A stretch of DNA of 64,000 nt from the NCBI GenBank assembly GCA_964020975.1, contig OZ026622.1, forward strand, positions 54,869,045 through 54,933,044, in the 5' to 3' direction. Source of the stretch: Hermodice carunculata (lineage: Eukaryota > Annelida > Polychaeta > Eunicida > Amphinomidae). Each line of letters starts with the position of its first letter. Position 1 is the stretch's first letter. The notes under the pieces were generated by a model, which saw only the letters and a program-made list of their open reading frames with translations, made no database searches and was not told where the DNA came from. The translations under genes were made by a program, and so were the position numbers. This document shows, piece by piece, positions 48,164-60,560 of this stretch.

Positions 48164-48405
48164 CTCATTCCATACTATGATCACAGGCCTTGGTCAATGG
48201 TTCTGGCACTGCCTGGCAAGTCATGCTGCAGCTGCCCTTGGGGCAGCTGCAGCATGACTTGCCAGGCAGTGCCAGAACCACTGACTTAAGACTATAGGCA
48301 TGCTGGAACTTGAACGAAAGCTCTTTTAATGAAGAATTTGAATATGCAATTGTTGTCTTAAATCAGGGTAAATATACCGAAAAATCAGGGACTGGTATGA
48401 GTTAA
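48164..48405 (+). mobile_element. TTAA hairpin element, CATTCCATAC-end type, 93-nt hairpin
   Basis: The left end CTCATTCCATACTATGATCA has lost its TTAA; the right end is GACTGGTATGAGTTAA (TTAA 48402-48405). The hairpin 48193-48285 has 45-bp arms with one mismatch and a 3-nt loop (TTG). The outer 25 bp of the arms match the hairpin of 24256-24485, but the inner 20 bp (AAGTCATGCTGCAGCTGCCC) are perfectly paired here and not there. Both share ACTTGAA-GAAAGCTCTTTT to the right. Confidence 0.8.
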
Positions 48406-49206
48406 CTCATTCTGTGGTAAGGTGGTGGAAGCCCTTGTTGGTACTTTTTGCTTGCAGTCTAGCAGGTGATGCTTCAGCTGCTCATGTGGCAGGTGGAGTT
48501 TGCCAGAGTGTCTTGTGGGGGGGGGATTCATATATTTACGGCACAGGGGTATGTTATGATTTTTTGCATCACCTGGTGGGTGGCACCTCAGTTGTCTCAG
48601 TGGCATCTACAGGAGGCCTTAATGCTAAAAGCACTTATTGGGTCATCCATATTTAATGATCTTGGCAGTGGGTAACAAATTTTGATATAAATTAGCTGTA
48701 AGTAGGAGCTTAAGTTTGATTGTTAGTATGATAAAAAATAATGGAAAAGAGTATTTCACATTATCTTTGCGTAACCTGAAAAGTGGATGGGGGGGGGGGG
48801 ACTTAAGAGGGTGGGGTGCTATATAGGGATGATACAATAATTTCAGTTTGACACATTGGTAGTTGAATGCAAGCTCATATTATCATGAATATGTATTCCA
48901 ATATACGGTTGTTTTGCCACCAATCTAGGTAAATGCACGTATGTAAGAAATAAAGGAATAGTGTCAAATAAGCTAAGGAGTTTAAATACATTCAAGTGTT
49001 TCCTTTTGGCAAGGGTTGAAGAGGCGAGGATTATACAAAGGCCATTTGACTGTCTTTTTAGGACGTGGTTGCCCAGTGACCTGCTGTTAGGGGTCATGGC
49101 GAACAACTGACCCTTTGCACATGAGGTCAAGGTGCAGAGGGCAATAAAGTAAACATCTGTAGGTAAAAACTACTTGTTGTGGTGTCCAGAATAAATAACA
49201 TGTAGA

Positions 49207-49446
49207 TTAAACCCTTTCCCCCTGAACCGACCCAAACCGGCTGGTGGTCAAATGTCGTCTGTTTCAGTGTTTTCAACTAATTTCAACAGTTATGAAAAAC
49301 AATTTGTCTGAGAAATGTATGTGAGACTTATCAAGATCACATGCCCCAGGTCAACAGCTTTCCTTGGCATGGGTTGGGCACTTAGTGCCCAACCCATGCC
49401 AAGGAAAGCTGTTGACTCAGTCTTAATTCAAGGGGGAAAGGGTTAA
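49207..49446. mobile_element. TTAA hairpin element 6 (240 bp)
   Basis: TTAA at 49207-49210 and 49443-49446; ends CCCTTTCCCCCTGAACC and AGGGGGAAAGGG. The hairpin 49350-49416 has perfect 32-bp arms and a TTA loop. It is almost identical to element 4 along its length, so both are recent copies of one master. Confidence 0.85.
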
Positions 49447-50411
49447 ATCTTGTACCTGTAAATATGAGCTATGCTGTCCAAGTTGATCACAGTACTAGGG
49501 AGTGAAATAAATCTCAGCCATTGGGATCCTGATGTAAAAGATCAAGCAGGTTTAAAGTAGGATGTTATTGCAGCTGTATGGTTGAAATGGTGCCACACAT
49601 TCTACCAGTGAGCCACTATTGTGACATTATGCATTTTAGTGGTAAAAAATCATGCATGTAACGTAGAGATGACATGCATGCTTGTTGCGTGACTATATGA
49701 CAAATACACATACATCACATACATGTATTTATCTCACTCTTTATGACTGTATCTTCCAAGACAGAACCTCTTCCTTCTGCTTGATGGATACATACCCTGC
49801 CTCCAGCCTCATAACATGTCAGCATGGCGGAACTTGTCTCATGTGTTAAAAGGTCATTCAACGCAGTCCCTACACATATACACCATGCAGTCTTTGGGGA
49901 GATACTATCTATGTTAGCATTAACTGTAGCCAAATAGTACTGAAACGTCAAAATGGCTAGTAAAAGTAGGAAATGGCTACTAAAAATTGCCCCAAAATTC
50001 TGTATTTATGTCCTGAAATTTAACAGATTTCAAGTCTGTGGTTGTCTTTTCTAAACAAATTGGAATTTTGGCTACTAATTTAAAATTCTGGCACTAACCT
50101 AGATTAGCCACAGCAGTGGATGTGAGATATGGCTAAAAATGTGCACCTTCTTGTTTGCCAAATTTGCTTTATTAAAATTTTCTAATTTCCATAAAATATT
50201 TAAACTTTATTATATAACACCAGCCTATCGATGAAAAGTTTGGCTTTATATATACTTGAGTCACTTTAGCCAAATTGGCTGCACTAAAATAAATCATAGC
50301 ACAAGCTGAGAGGCTTATGTTGGTATATCTCTGCGGTATTTCCCCAAAGGATGGGAATCAGGCTGTAGGTAGGGATGACAGACTACTTTTTATGTTGTAA
50401 ATAGATGTAAA

Positions 50412-50589
50412 TATAGTGAAACCTTATTATAATGACACTCAGATATCAGACATATTCATTATAATGACATAAGTTTTGAATGACAAAAGTTCATTTTCTT
50501 TGTTGTATGATTCATTTATCTGACATATTCAGTTATCTGACACATCTCTTAGGAAACAGGTGGTGTCATTATAATGAGTTTTTACTGTA
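50412..50589. mobile_element. TA-flanked MITE (ATTATAATGACAC type)
   Basis: TAGTGAAACCTTATTATAAT then GACAC at the left; GTGTCATTATAATGAG, then TTTTTACTGTA at the right: a ~27-bp inverted repeat with a few mismatches, TA-flanked. The interior has GACATATTCA repeated. Same plan as the pogo/Tc1-like MITEs but a distinct end sequence. Confidence 0.75.
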
Positions 50590-51655
50590 TAAGAAAGCCC
50601 CATACATGCATCCATAGGCTGTAAACACATTGCTGGTCGGTCTGGCATAGCATGGGTGGATAAATCAATTGAACGACTTGACACCTAGTCAGTACCTGGA
50701 AAAAAGTTCATATGTCAGAGGTGTTCATCACTTTAACAGTAGGGAGTGGAGATGGGTGTCCACATCAAAACATACATGAACTGGTTGATTTAAACCATCA
50801 AAAAATTTATGTATGATTTTAAACTGCAGCCTCCTCACTGTATCTTCCTTTTTGGCTCTCAACTGAATGGTTTGGCATTCATAAGTGAGATGTCTTGAAT
50901 GTGATAGGTTTGAACATCAAGTCTCGACACTATCTTCAAATAGTGTAAAATATTAGGACCAAAAATATGTTCAGAGTTGCAGTAAAAGGTGCTGTGCAGC
51001 ATAGGTTTGACTGCATGGAATACCTTTTGTCCAAATTAGCTAATACTATGAGCTACCGCTGCAACGCAGCGATCGCACCCCTGCTTTGTACTTGGCAACT
51101 GGCCCGTCTCCGTTGCTGGGTAGGTCACTCGATCCTCAGCAGTCTGAAACATATTGGCCATTGGTTTGTTGTGCGTTGTTTTTCTGCAGTCGTCCAGTTA
51201 TTTTACGGAAATAATGTGGGCACTGGGTGTTCTGGTGTCACACCTTTACCCCCAACAAAATGTCTTGAACAAATTCTGTCAAATTTGCCTGCCTCATAAT
51301 CTTCTGGTCTTCTCACCATATTCATATGTTTTTCTTTCCTTGGAGGAAAACCGTGGAAAGCTACACCTTGCATCTAGGGGTATTTATCCAATTGACCCAG
51401 TTTTCTTGTGTCTGACTTACAGTCAGGAACTTTGCAATTGTAGACTGTCATTGTACCTTGTGAATACTTTCGTCATACGTTGGAAGAAACTATCAACTTT
51501 GGTGATGTCTTTTCCCTGTACTTTAACTATGGCGCAATATGGATGCTGTATTGAAACAACCTAACCTGCCGCAAGGTACACTGGGAAATAATCCTGGCGC
51601 TGTAGTGGCTACTGGCATTACTAGCTATTTTGGAGCTCAGGTATTAGTTACTTGG

Positions 51656-51701
51656 CAGCACTAGATGCCCCACAGATGGCAGCACTAGATGCCCCACAGA
51701 C
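51656..51701. repeat. 24-bp tandem duplication
   Basis: GGCAGCACTAGATGCCCCAC plus AGA(T/C) occurs twice in direct tandem. It lies just left of a MITE end. Confidence 0.9.
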
Positions 51702-51711
51702 ATGATCATGC

Positions 51712-52080
51712 TACAGTGCTCCCTCTTTATAGGGCCCTCATTACAAGGTGACCATTGATATAACATAGTGGGTCCCATGGCTGCCAATGAAGTACTTCTC
51801 CTGATCCATGTTGAATACAGTGGTACCTGCTACTTAAGACCACCGTTGATGCCAAACAAAAGTGGTCAAATATGTCAGGTGGTCTTTCACTGCAGGTAAG
51901 CTAGCAAAGAAATTAAAGGCCAGTGTCTTGAAAGGGTGGACTTAAAAACCAGTGCGGTCTTTCATGAGAGGTGGTCTTTAGAGCAGCTACCACTGTATCC
52001 CCTCATTTAGGCCAGTTACACTACCATGCCCTCTGTTCTACGTGCATCACATGATTTTGGTTATAATGAGGAAGCACTGG
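51712..52080. mobile_element. TA-flanked MITE split by a second MITE
   Basis: The left end TACAGTGCTCCCTCTTTATA then GGGCCCTCATTACAA is mirrored by GGTTATAATGAGGAAGCACT at 52060-52079. The 182-bp element at 51816-51997 sits inside. The right outer dinucleotide is no longer TA. Confidence 0.55.
51816..51997. mobile_element. pogo/Tc1-like MITE, nested, 182 bp
   Basis: TA then CAGTGGTACCTGCTACTTAA then GACCACC at the left; GGTGGTCTTTAGAGCAGCTA then CCACTG and TA at the right. The TIR is ~27 bp with mismatches. It is inserted within 51712-52080. Confidence 0.75.
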
Positions 52081-52250
52081 TCATTACGTAAGTGTGCATG
52101 TCATGTATGTATTCATGACAGGGGTGTACTTTTACATATGGATAGTGAGAAGAAAGCCTCTAAAGTTAGAGTATTTTGAGATTTATTAAAAGTTCATTTT
52201 GTTAGGAAAAAAGTAGTTTTTGAAGACACCTAGCTGAAGAGTAAAGGAAA

Positions 52251-52622
52251 GAATGAGTGAGTCAGTGGTGTCAGTCAAGAAGAGTTTTCAGACAGAAGGT
52301 GTCTGTCAGTCAGTGAGGCGGTGGTATCAGTCAAGATGAGTGGCCAGACACAAAGTGTCTATCAGTGAGTGAGTCAGTGGTGTCAGTCAAGATGAGTGTC
52401 CAGACAGAAGGTGTCTGTCAGTCGGTGAGGTGGTGGTATCAGTCAAGATGAGTATCCAGACAGAAGGCGTCTGTCAATGATTGAGTTAATGGTGTCAGTC
52501 AAGATGAGTGTCTAGACACAAGGGGTCTGTAAGTGAGTGAGTCGATGGTGTCAGTCAAGATGAGTGTCCAGACACAAGGGTTCTGTAAGTGAGTGAGTCG
52601 ATGGTGTCTGTCAAGACAAGTT
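52251..52622. repeat. 61-bp minisatellite, six units
   Basis: The unit is GTCAGTGGTGTCAGTCAAGA then TGAGTGTCCAGACAGAAGGT then GTCTGTCAGTGAGTGA. Units 1-4 alternate between a GAGTCAGTGGTGTCAG type and a GAGGCGGTGGTATCAG type, giving a 122-bp higher-order period; units 5-6 are a third, more uniform type (GAGTCGATGGTG). Not coding: the unit is not a multiple of three and carries stops. Confidence 0.9.
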
Positions 52623-53805
52623 GTCGAATAAAGCAAAGGAATGACTTGACTTTGTGCTCGTATACCTTGGTTTATCAAGAACTGAGATTTTGAGTGGTGT
52701 CAGGGCCATATATACCATTAAGGATGTATATTCATTTGTGACATCTAGTATAAATACGGTGTCAACATCAAATAGTGCTAAACAAGGAGTTAAGACAGAA
52801 TGTCGTGAGCAAACACGAAGTTTACTCAGACTTGACAATTCACCTGTGTCAATTGACAGAAGGCAAATATGTGCAGTTTGTACAAAGTACATGGTGTCTT
52901 CCTGGCCTGTCTGGGCCCAGACACCCGTTATTTTGTCCCCATGTGTCCTAGTGATAAGTCTATGCCCAGTTTATAATGGAATAAAATGAGAATGGGTGGA
53001 GATAAACTCTCAATAGTGAATTGAGAGGTAAGGATTTTATGTTTTCATGATTTCAGATTTTTGTTATTTTTCAGTTCTAAGGGAATATTGCTGCATGCTC
53101 TTATATTCATGTTGCAACTGTGAAAATGGGGAGGAATTTGTGGCCTCCCTGCATTATACATTGTGTAAAAATGTGAAGGGAGGATAAACATAGAACAGTA
53201 AAAAAGAAAAAAAAACACCTTTCTGGACTGCAAATCTTAAATTTGGACATCCAGAATCCAGGACTACAGTGTTAAAAATAGGAATTAACATTTTACACAC
53301 CCGGATTCCAGATCATGTCAAAGGATAAATGAGTAGATTTGTGTGCACTGGGTGTACTCAGGATCTGTACTGTAAACTGTAAATAGAACACAGACTGCAG
53401 TCCACATGACCTGCTCAGTAGGCCACTTCCTGATTCTTTTTTCCCAGGAAGTACATGATATGAACGATACTTGCTGTAAAAACCACATCCATGAGAGACT
53501 GCACGTGTTTATAAGGCCACTTTTTGCAGACTCTGTATTACACTTACATATTAGATTACCAGCTGCTATGTATTTTTCCCTGGCTGTAGGGATGGGCCAA
53601 AATCACAAATACCCCCATAGCACCCTTTGACTAGCTGGACAATTCTTGCAGCGACTTGCACCAAACTGACACTATTCTCAAGGTCACATTTTTGGCCAAA
53701 AGTCAGTTCTGACATTCTGCTCATTCTTAACTTTTGCCAAAAAATGTACTCCTGGGAAAAACTGGTCATTGTACTGTTGGCCATTTGAGATTGTCTTTTT
53801 TTTCC

Positions 53806-53837
<32 letters not shown>

Positions 53838-55019
53838 TGTGTGATGTGTTTTCATCTGTGTTATAGTACTCAACTGATTTGTCATCTTATTTGATTATGG
53901 TTGACTAAACATGGATGTAGAACAATTTTATTTGTAAATCCACTGAGTTGTAATACCTTCATGGTAGGTCTTGTTTCATGAACCCAAAAGAGAAAACAAA
54001 ACAAAAACACCACCACCCCCTGACCCCCAAGAACAGGAAAAAAAAAAAGATAGAAGATAGGGTAACTTTTTTATCCCCACCAGCAACCCCACACCCTTCA
54101 GGCTGCTGTGGTCCCATTTTCATTGAAAATCTGGGAGAAGCAAATAACTTAGTGTGGCCTTAAACAAGTTAATCATGAAATACTATCTAAAAGTTATATT
54201 ATGTGATTCAAGATCCACAAATTACATGCCTGCCTGCTAAGGCAGACTCAGTTGCACTGTTGCGATGAGACTGGGCACACTGCATGGAGCCCTCAACCTC
54301 AGAATTATCCTGCGACAAGATTCTGTCTTTGCAGGCAAATAATATTATGCATTTCCAATAAATATCCTGATTTATGAAGTGAGTAGACCTGAACCTAGCT
54401 GTATTTATGTAGCACCCCAGCCATTTATGCATGTGTGGTTTGTGGGTAAAGGGTGCACAATTAGCTGTTCTTATCTACCATTAGCCCACTAAGTGCCAGC
54501 AAACTGTTTACATGCCAGCATTAACGCTGTCCCCACACAGTAGATACAGTACAGCCAGGTCCACTGTACAGCCAGGTCTACCGCTGGTGCTGGGCATATG
54601 TTTATGTATACATGCAGTGTAACTAACATTGCTTGAGGCAGAGGGGCAGCCTCTGTGCTGCCTTTTCAGCTGCATGAAAATAAAATATAAAAGTGGAATG
54701 TTTTCAGCCACTTTGAAAGCACTTGTATGGAGTTTCACATCACTGAAACTCCTTAAGACAGTGCATGGTCACATGAATTGAATTGGACTATTTTCAAAAT
54801 GATCCCGTAGTGTCATTGTGACAAGACAGCAGCAGGCCGCGACATGAGACACCCTCAACAGGATCAAATTAGAGTTTTAAATCTTTCACCAGGAAATATT
54901 TTTGGGATTTATTATATTTTCACAAGTGAGCCAGATGTAAAATGCATCCAGAAGGAGAATCTTGGTGTCGTAGCTTTGTCTTGTTGTATCATGGTCTCCA
55001 CTATTCCCACCTTCTGGGA

Positions 55020-55240
55020 TTCAAACTCTTTCAGTGCCAACTGCAACTATAGCTCTACTCAAAAACGACTGTGTTAACGTACAAAAAGGGTGTGAGATTT
55101 ATGTTCCTTGTAAAAGGACCTTTCATTCAAGTACCAGCATGCCTGTGTTTACACAGAATTTAATAGTCCAGGTCAACAGCTTTCCTCAGTGCACTTTGGG
55201 CACATTGGCATAGTCCAAAATGTGGTACTGAAAGAGTTAA
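55020..55240. mobile_element. TTAA hairpin-family element, CTTTCAGTGCC-end type
   Basis: The left end TTCAAACTCTTTCAGTGCCA and right end GTGGTACTGAAAGAGTTAA form the inverted repeat AACTCTTTCAGTRCCA, with a TTAA at 55237-55240. It carries CATTCAAGTACCAGCATGCC (the reverse of the module in 24256-24485 and 48164-48405) and GTCAACAGCTTTCCTCAGTG, but the hairpin's right arm is lost. Confidence 0.65.
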
Positions 55241-55774
55241 AACAGTTTGATTGCTTGAATTGTCAGCTTGTCAGCTTTGCTCTTGACAGATCAGTTGGTC
55301 TGAAAACAATTACACAGAATGTCTTTAATTTTCACAGTTGACATTTTTTCAGTAGGTAAATTTACCTGTCTGGTTCATTTTTAGAAATGTTATTCCTGAG
55401 AAGCTAACAGGTACCACATGCTCTCTCCATTTGATGCACAAGGTTACAATGCACTTGGTGGGCTGTGAAGTAATGGCTGGTCCCTTCGCTGCAGTTTCAA
55501 GGAGATGAGAGCCGTAGAGCCCGGTAATTGCCTGCACACAAGACATGTTCTTGTGAGGAACAACTCAGGTGCACACTTGAGGGAAATCTGAGTTAAAAAC
55601 AAAGAAAAACATGTACTTGAGTCTATGCTGGAGGGGAGGTTTGAGTTGATAAACAAGAAGCTGGGCATGACAGTGGTGTGTGGGCTTTTACTGTAGCTGT
55701 CTGCTTGGCACTCACTGAGCAAAAGGACTTTGCATTATTGCCGTGCCTCTTAGTCTTGTCATTTGCAAAGGCTT

Positions 55775-56496
55775 TTAACCCTTTGATGGGCAGAATAAGA
55801 CAAGTCAGCAGTCTTCCTCAGTGCAGCCTTAGGCGACCAATGACAAGAAAGCTGGCTGACGTGTGTCCTTCTGATATGCTTCATGTATGCTCCGGAAGCC
55901 AGTTTTTGTGGCATGTCACATTTCGTGGTATGCTGAACAATTTTAGTCAATGCCTCACTGTTCAGTGTGTTCACATTTCAATTCACTTAGTATTGGGTAG
56001 TTTGTAAGTAAGGGATGGTTCAACATTTCAATCATTTTTGATTTGGTACTTTCAGTATGCAGGTGTGGGTGAGTGGTTGGGGGGGGGGGGGGAGTGGACC
56101 TGTACACTTCTACAGATAATTGGAAAATGATGGTCATTTGTAACCCAAATTTTGTGATATTTTGGCATTATTTCTTGGAAGATCATCATTTTTAAGTACT
56201 AAATGAGGGGGAGGGGGTCTTGAAATTAAATATCCTAAGTACTATTTCAAAAATAATGATAAAGTTGAACCATATCTGAGCATAAATGATATTTTTCAAT
56301 GCTTTTTTGATCAGAAATTATTTCTAACATCACAACGATCAGGCACAAAGTCAGTACCACGAAAACTGGTGAAGCCATCATACAAGTTTCATCACAAGTC
56401 AGGCTATTTCTTCAACGTAGCTGTGGTAAAATTGTTAAACAAGAGATACATTTAACATCTTGATACCTTCAAGCCATTTGAGCAGAAAGGGGTTAA
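55775..56496. mobile_element. Possible larger TTAA element
   Basis: TTAACCCTTTGATGGGCAG (55775) and GCAGAAAGGGGTTAA (56482-56496) could be a CCCTTT-type inverted pair. A hairpin relic GTCAGCAGTCTTCCTCAGTG / AAAGCTGGCTGAC lies at 55802-55860. The pairing of these ends over 720 bp is tentative; two unrelated fragments are equally possible. Confidence 0.3.
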
Positions 56497-56847
56497 CAGA
56501 GAGTTGGAGGAGTGAGCTGTGTGACTACCATGTGGGAGAGATTGACAGTTGTAAACAGGCAAGCAGGAATTACCATCAGATACGGCAGCTCAGAGTGCTG
56601 TGCCTATCCTGGTATCTGTAGCTCGTGAATGTTAACATGTTTAAAAAGCTGGCCACTTCAAACGTGGACCTTTTAAAAGAGATGTACGGGTTAAATGCAG
56701 GTCAACATATGCATTAAACTGATGACCCAGTGATCCTGGGTTTCCTAAGAAACTCCCACCATGTGAATCAAATTATGACTGTTAAGTTAAGATGACTCGT
56801 GTCTTTCTTGTAGATGACTCATCAAAAAAAAAATTACGCTCAAGTTA

Positions 56848-57119
56848 TTAACACTCTCATGCCCAAAGCAGCCAAATGTTGTCTTATTAAGTATTCCTGC
56901 ATTAAAAAGACATCATTACACAACATGTTTATGATGGTTTCAGGGCTAAAAAAATACATTAGGGTTGACCTGGGGTATTCTCTGTGGAACTATAGGCATA
57001 CTGGTACTTGTATGAAAGGTCTCTTTACGAGGAATACAAATCTGGGATCCTGATGATAATTCAGACTGGTTTGGCTTAAGTAGATCAATTAAAAATGTGA
57101 TTGGCACTGAAAGAGTTAA
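56848..57119. mobile_element. TTAA element without hairpin (272 bp)
   Basis: TTAA at 56848-56851 and 57116-57119. The right end GATTGGCACTGAAAGAGTTAA matches the CTTTCAGTGCC type; the left end TTAACACTCTCATGCCCAAA is diverged. It contains ACTATAGGCATACTGGTACT then TGTATGAAAGG, the same module seen in 24256-24485 and 48164-48405. Confidence 0.6.
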
Positions 57120-57559
57120 TCAGATAAAGCTGGTTACTGACAGCAGGGACCTGTTGTTCCTGCCCAAAAGAAATGTTATTTTTCTTTCTTCTGAGAGGCA
57201 TCTTAGCATATTGATTATATAAGTTGCTTATATATTTGTCTAGACCTTAGGAAATCCTTTGGGAGTAACCACCACACACCAAGATGGACTGTTTCTTAGT
57301 TTCAAGCATGCTGTCTACAGCATGGTGAATGATCATTCAGTTTGAGTATATCATGGCCAGGTCAGCAGCTTACCCAGCACCTCTGGTGCCACAGTTTTTT
57401 TCTCTCTTTGTTCTGATTTTCTTGTTATGTTCACATTTTCATGGTACTCAACAAACGTTTCAGTTATAGTCATACATTATGTTTACACTTTCAGACAAGT
57501 AATGTCAGTGCTTGGCACAGTTAAAACAATGCCTGCTATACCAAGGTTAAATGAATTTT

Positions 57560-59854
57560 AGAGCATTACAAGAGGACATCGTAAGAAATTTTGGTGATGT
57601 ATCTGTCAATTGTCTTAATGACCGACTTAATAACCCAGAGGACTTTGATAACTCTTATTTCCAATACAGCTGACTCTCCATACGTTGAATCAAAAGATCT
57701 TATAGACCATCTTAAGCCACTAAAACATACATTTTCTTTACTAGTCATAAAGATTCAAAGCCTCAATGCCAAATTTGATACTTTTTTATGTTAATTCAGG
57801 ACCTGAAGAAACAAAATTTCGAATTCAGTGCTATCTGCATTCAGGAAACATGGATTGATCATCAAAATTTGAATAACCTCTCACTATTTGAATTAGATAA
57901 CTATACTGCAATACCTCTTGCAGCTACTTATAGTTCTCATGGTGGATTACTTATTTATCTCCACAATGACTTTGAATTTACATTAAGAGATTTGGGTACT
58001 CCAATAAAAATTGGGAAGGTTTGTTCATTGACATATTTAGCAATGGACTAGAACAGAAGATTGCATTGTGCAATATTTATCGACCCTCCCAGAGATGCTA
58101 ACAATGATATTGATCTGTCTTTGAATGAGTTTATACAAATAGTTGAAAAGCTGTACCGCGAATCATCAGATAAAATTATTACTGGAGATTTCAATATTAA
58201 TTTGCTTAAATTGAACACCAGACAAAAGTATACTGAATATTTCGATTTGATGATTTGTAGTGGTAACTTTGCCAACAAGGCATACTGAGAGGTCAGCCAC
58301 ATTGATTGATCACACATTTTGCAATTTATCACATTGTAGAAAATCAAGTACATCTGGTATCATATTAACAGATATGTCTGATCATTTACCTTCTTTTACT
58401 TGTCTCAACAGGCATATAGAATTGAATGCCCCCCCCCCTCAAAAAAAATTTGCAGGTGGAAACAATTGATAAAAACTCTTTACAGTCTTTTTGCACACAT
58501 CTAAATGAGAAAGATATTTTGCAAAACTTAGACCAGGAACTAGACTCTGATCCAAATAAAAATTATGAAATTTTAGAAAACACTATTCTATGTGCTAAAG
58601 AGAAATATTTACCAAAAGGAACAGTGTAATTTCACAAGTACAAACACAAAATTACTCCCTGGATCACTGCTGGCATCTTAAGGTCAATCAAATATCGTGA
58701 TACTCTGTATAGACAACTAAGAAGTACTCAGCTAGAAACCCCTGAATTTCATACCATAAAGCAGAACCTTAAACATGCAATACAATACTATATAGAAATA
58801 TTCGTGAATTAAAGCAACAATACTACCAGTTAAAATTTCAAAAATTCAAAAGTAACACTAAAAAAAACCCCTGGGATTCCATCAGAACTGTTCTGAATAT
58901 TAATAAACATAAAAAAGCATTCCCGCCTTTTTTCTTAATTGACAACACAAAAATAACAAATAAAGAAACAATAGCAGATCATATCAGTACATTTTTCACA
59001 AATGTCTGACCAAAACTGTCAACCAAAATTGACACATCAAATAAACCATTGTATTCTTACTATCTGAATGATAATGTTGACTATGTTTTTCATTTTAAGC
59101 AGATAAACTCGGATCACATAGTCAAAATTATAAATGATCAGCCAAAATCAAGCACTGGGCATGATGGCTTATGTATGAAACTACTAAAAAAGTTGATCCC
59201 TTGTCTTGCTGAACCTCTCACTCTCATTATAAACCAATATCTAACTACAGGAATTTTTCCAAATAAGCTAAAAATTGCAAAAGTAGTACCTATATACAAG
59301 AAGGAAAATACAAATATTTCAGAGAACTATAGACCAATTTCACTACTCCCAGTCATGTCAAAAATCTTTGAAAAAGTAGCTTATTGTCACTTATATGATT
59401 ATTTCACAACAAGTTCACTATTTTGTGACAGCCAACCTGTATTTGAAAAGATGCATTTGACTGAAACAGCTGCTCTAGAGTTTTTGGACTGAACCATTCA
59501 AATTCTTGACCATGGTAATCTACCCATAAGTATATTTTTGGACTTGTCTAAAGCTTTTGATACTTTGGATCATCACATTCTTTGTAAAAAAATTGGAACA
59601 TTATGGTATCATCAGCACTGCTTTACATTGGCTTAGCAATTGCCTTGAGAATAGATCACAGTTTGTTTAATATGACAATGTCTGTTCCAAACCACTTCCT
59701 ATCAAAACCGGTGCTCCACAAGGATCCATACTTGGACCTCTTCTCTTTGTTATTTATACAAATGACATGCACAAAGCATCATCTAAGTTCAAATCAATTC
59801 AGTATGCTGATGATACAACTTTAACTAGAAAAGATGATTTGCTGCATAGCAAAT
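57560..59854 (+). pseudogene. LINE-D, 5' part: endonuclease and RT
   Basis: Decayed non-LTR element spread over several frames. Endonuclease: IQSLNAKFDTF (57751 onward), SAICIQETW, SHGGLLIYLHND, YRPPRDANNDID, KIITGDFNINLLKLN (58165-58215), then LIDHTF and SDHLPSF. RT: SSTGHDGLCMKLLKKLIPCL (59140 onward), [50 protein letters not shown] and YADD at 59803-59814. The motifs place it in the CR1/L2/Jockey group. It has many stops and frame changes. Homology ends soon after [12 protein letters not shown], at the repeat block; about 100 residues are missing before 60605. Confidence 0.85.
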
Positions 59855-60560
59855 CAGTGTGTGTGTCTGCAAGGCATATTGGTATGGTGATGTACAACTG
59901 TTCCATAACACAGGAGTAGAAGTTGGAATGACATCTCTATCTATTATAGCTTTGAACTTATTCAAGATTTAAAATTTCTAATGGTGCTATTTAGCATAAT
60001 TTAAATTGCTACAACTTTTATTTTCATTGATTAGGTGTGCAATGGTCAACAACCCCCTACAAGAAGTTGGAATGACATCTCTATCTATTATAGTGTTTAA
60101 GATATTCAAGATTGAAAATTTTGAATACTGCTAATTAGCATAATTTAAATTGCTACAACTTTTGTTTTAGATTTATTACATGCACAATGGTCAATAACCC
60201 CCTAGTAGAAGTTAAAATGACATCTCTATCTTTAATAGTTTTCAATATATTCAAGTTTTTAATATTTCAAATGCTGCTAATTAGCATAATTTTAATTGTT
60301 ACAACTTTTGTTTTAAATTCATTGGATGCGCATTGGTCAATAAGCCCCTAGTAGAAGTTGGAATGACATATCTATCTATTATACTTTTGAAGATATTCAA
60401 GATTTAAAATTTCAAATGCCCCTAATTTGCATAATTTTAAAAATCGTCATTCTTCTGTATGAAACGGTCAAACTCCTTGTATGGAGGTTCAATCATGCCA
60501 AGTTTGGAGTTTCTATGTATAATAGTTTCCGAGAAAAGTGTCGGACAAATTTGCTGGTAA

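Noticed and set aside
50967-51119. Possible coding exon (frame with CNAAIAPLLCTWQLARLRCW)
   Set aside because: No match to IP3 receptor or another family I know; no good splice signals.
52251-52622. CRISPR-like array
   Set aside because: Units are contiguous 61-bp tandem repeats without unique spacers, in an animal genome.
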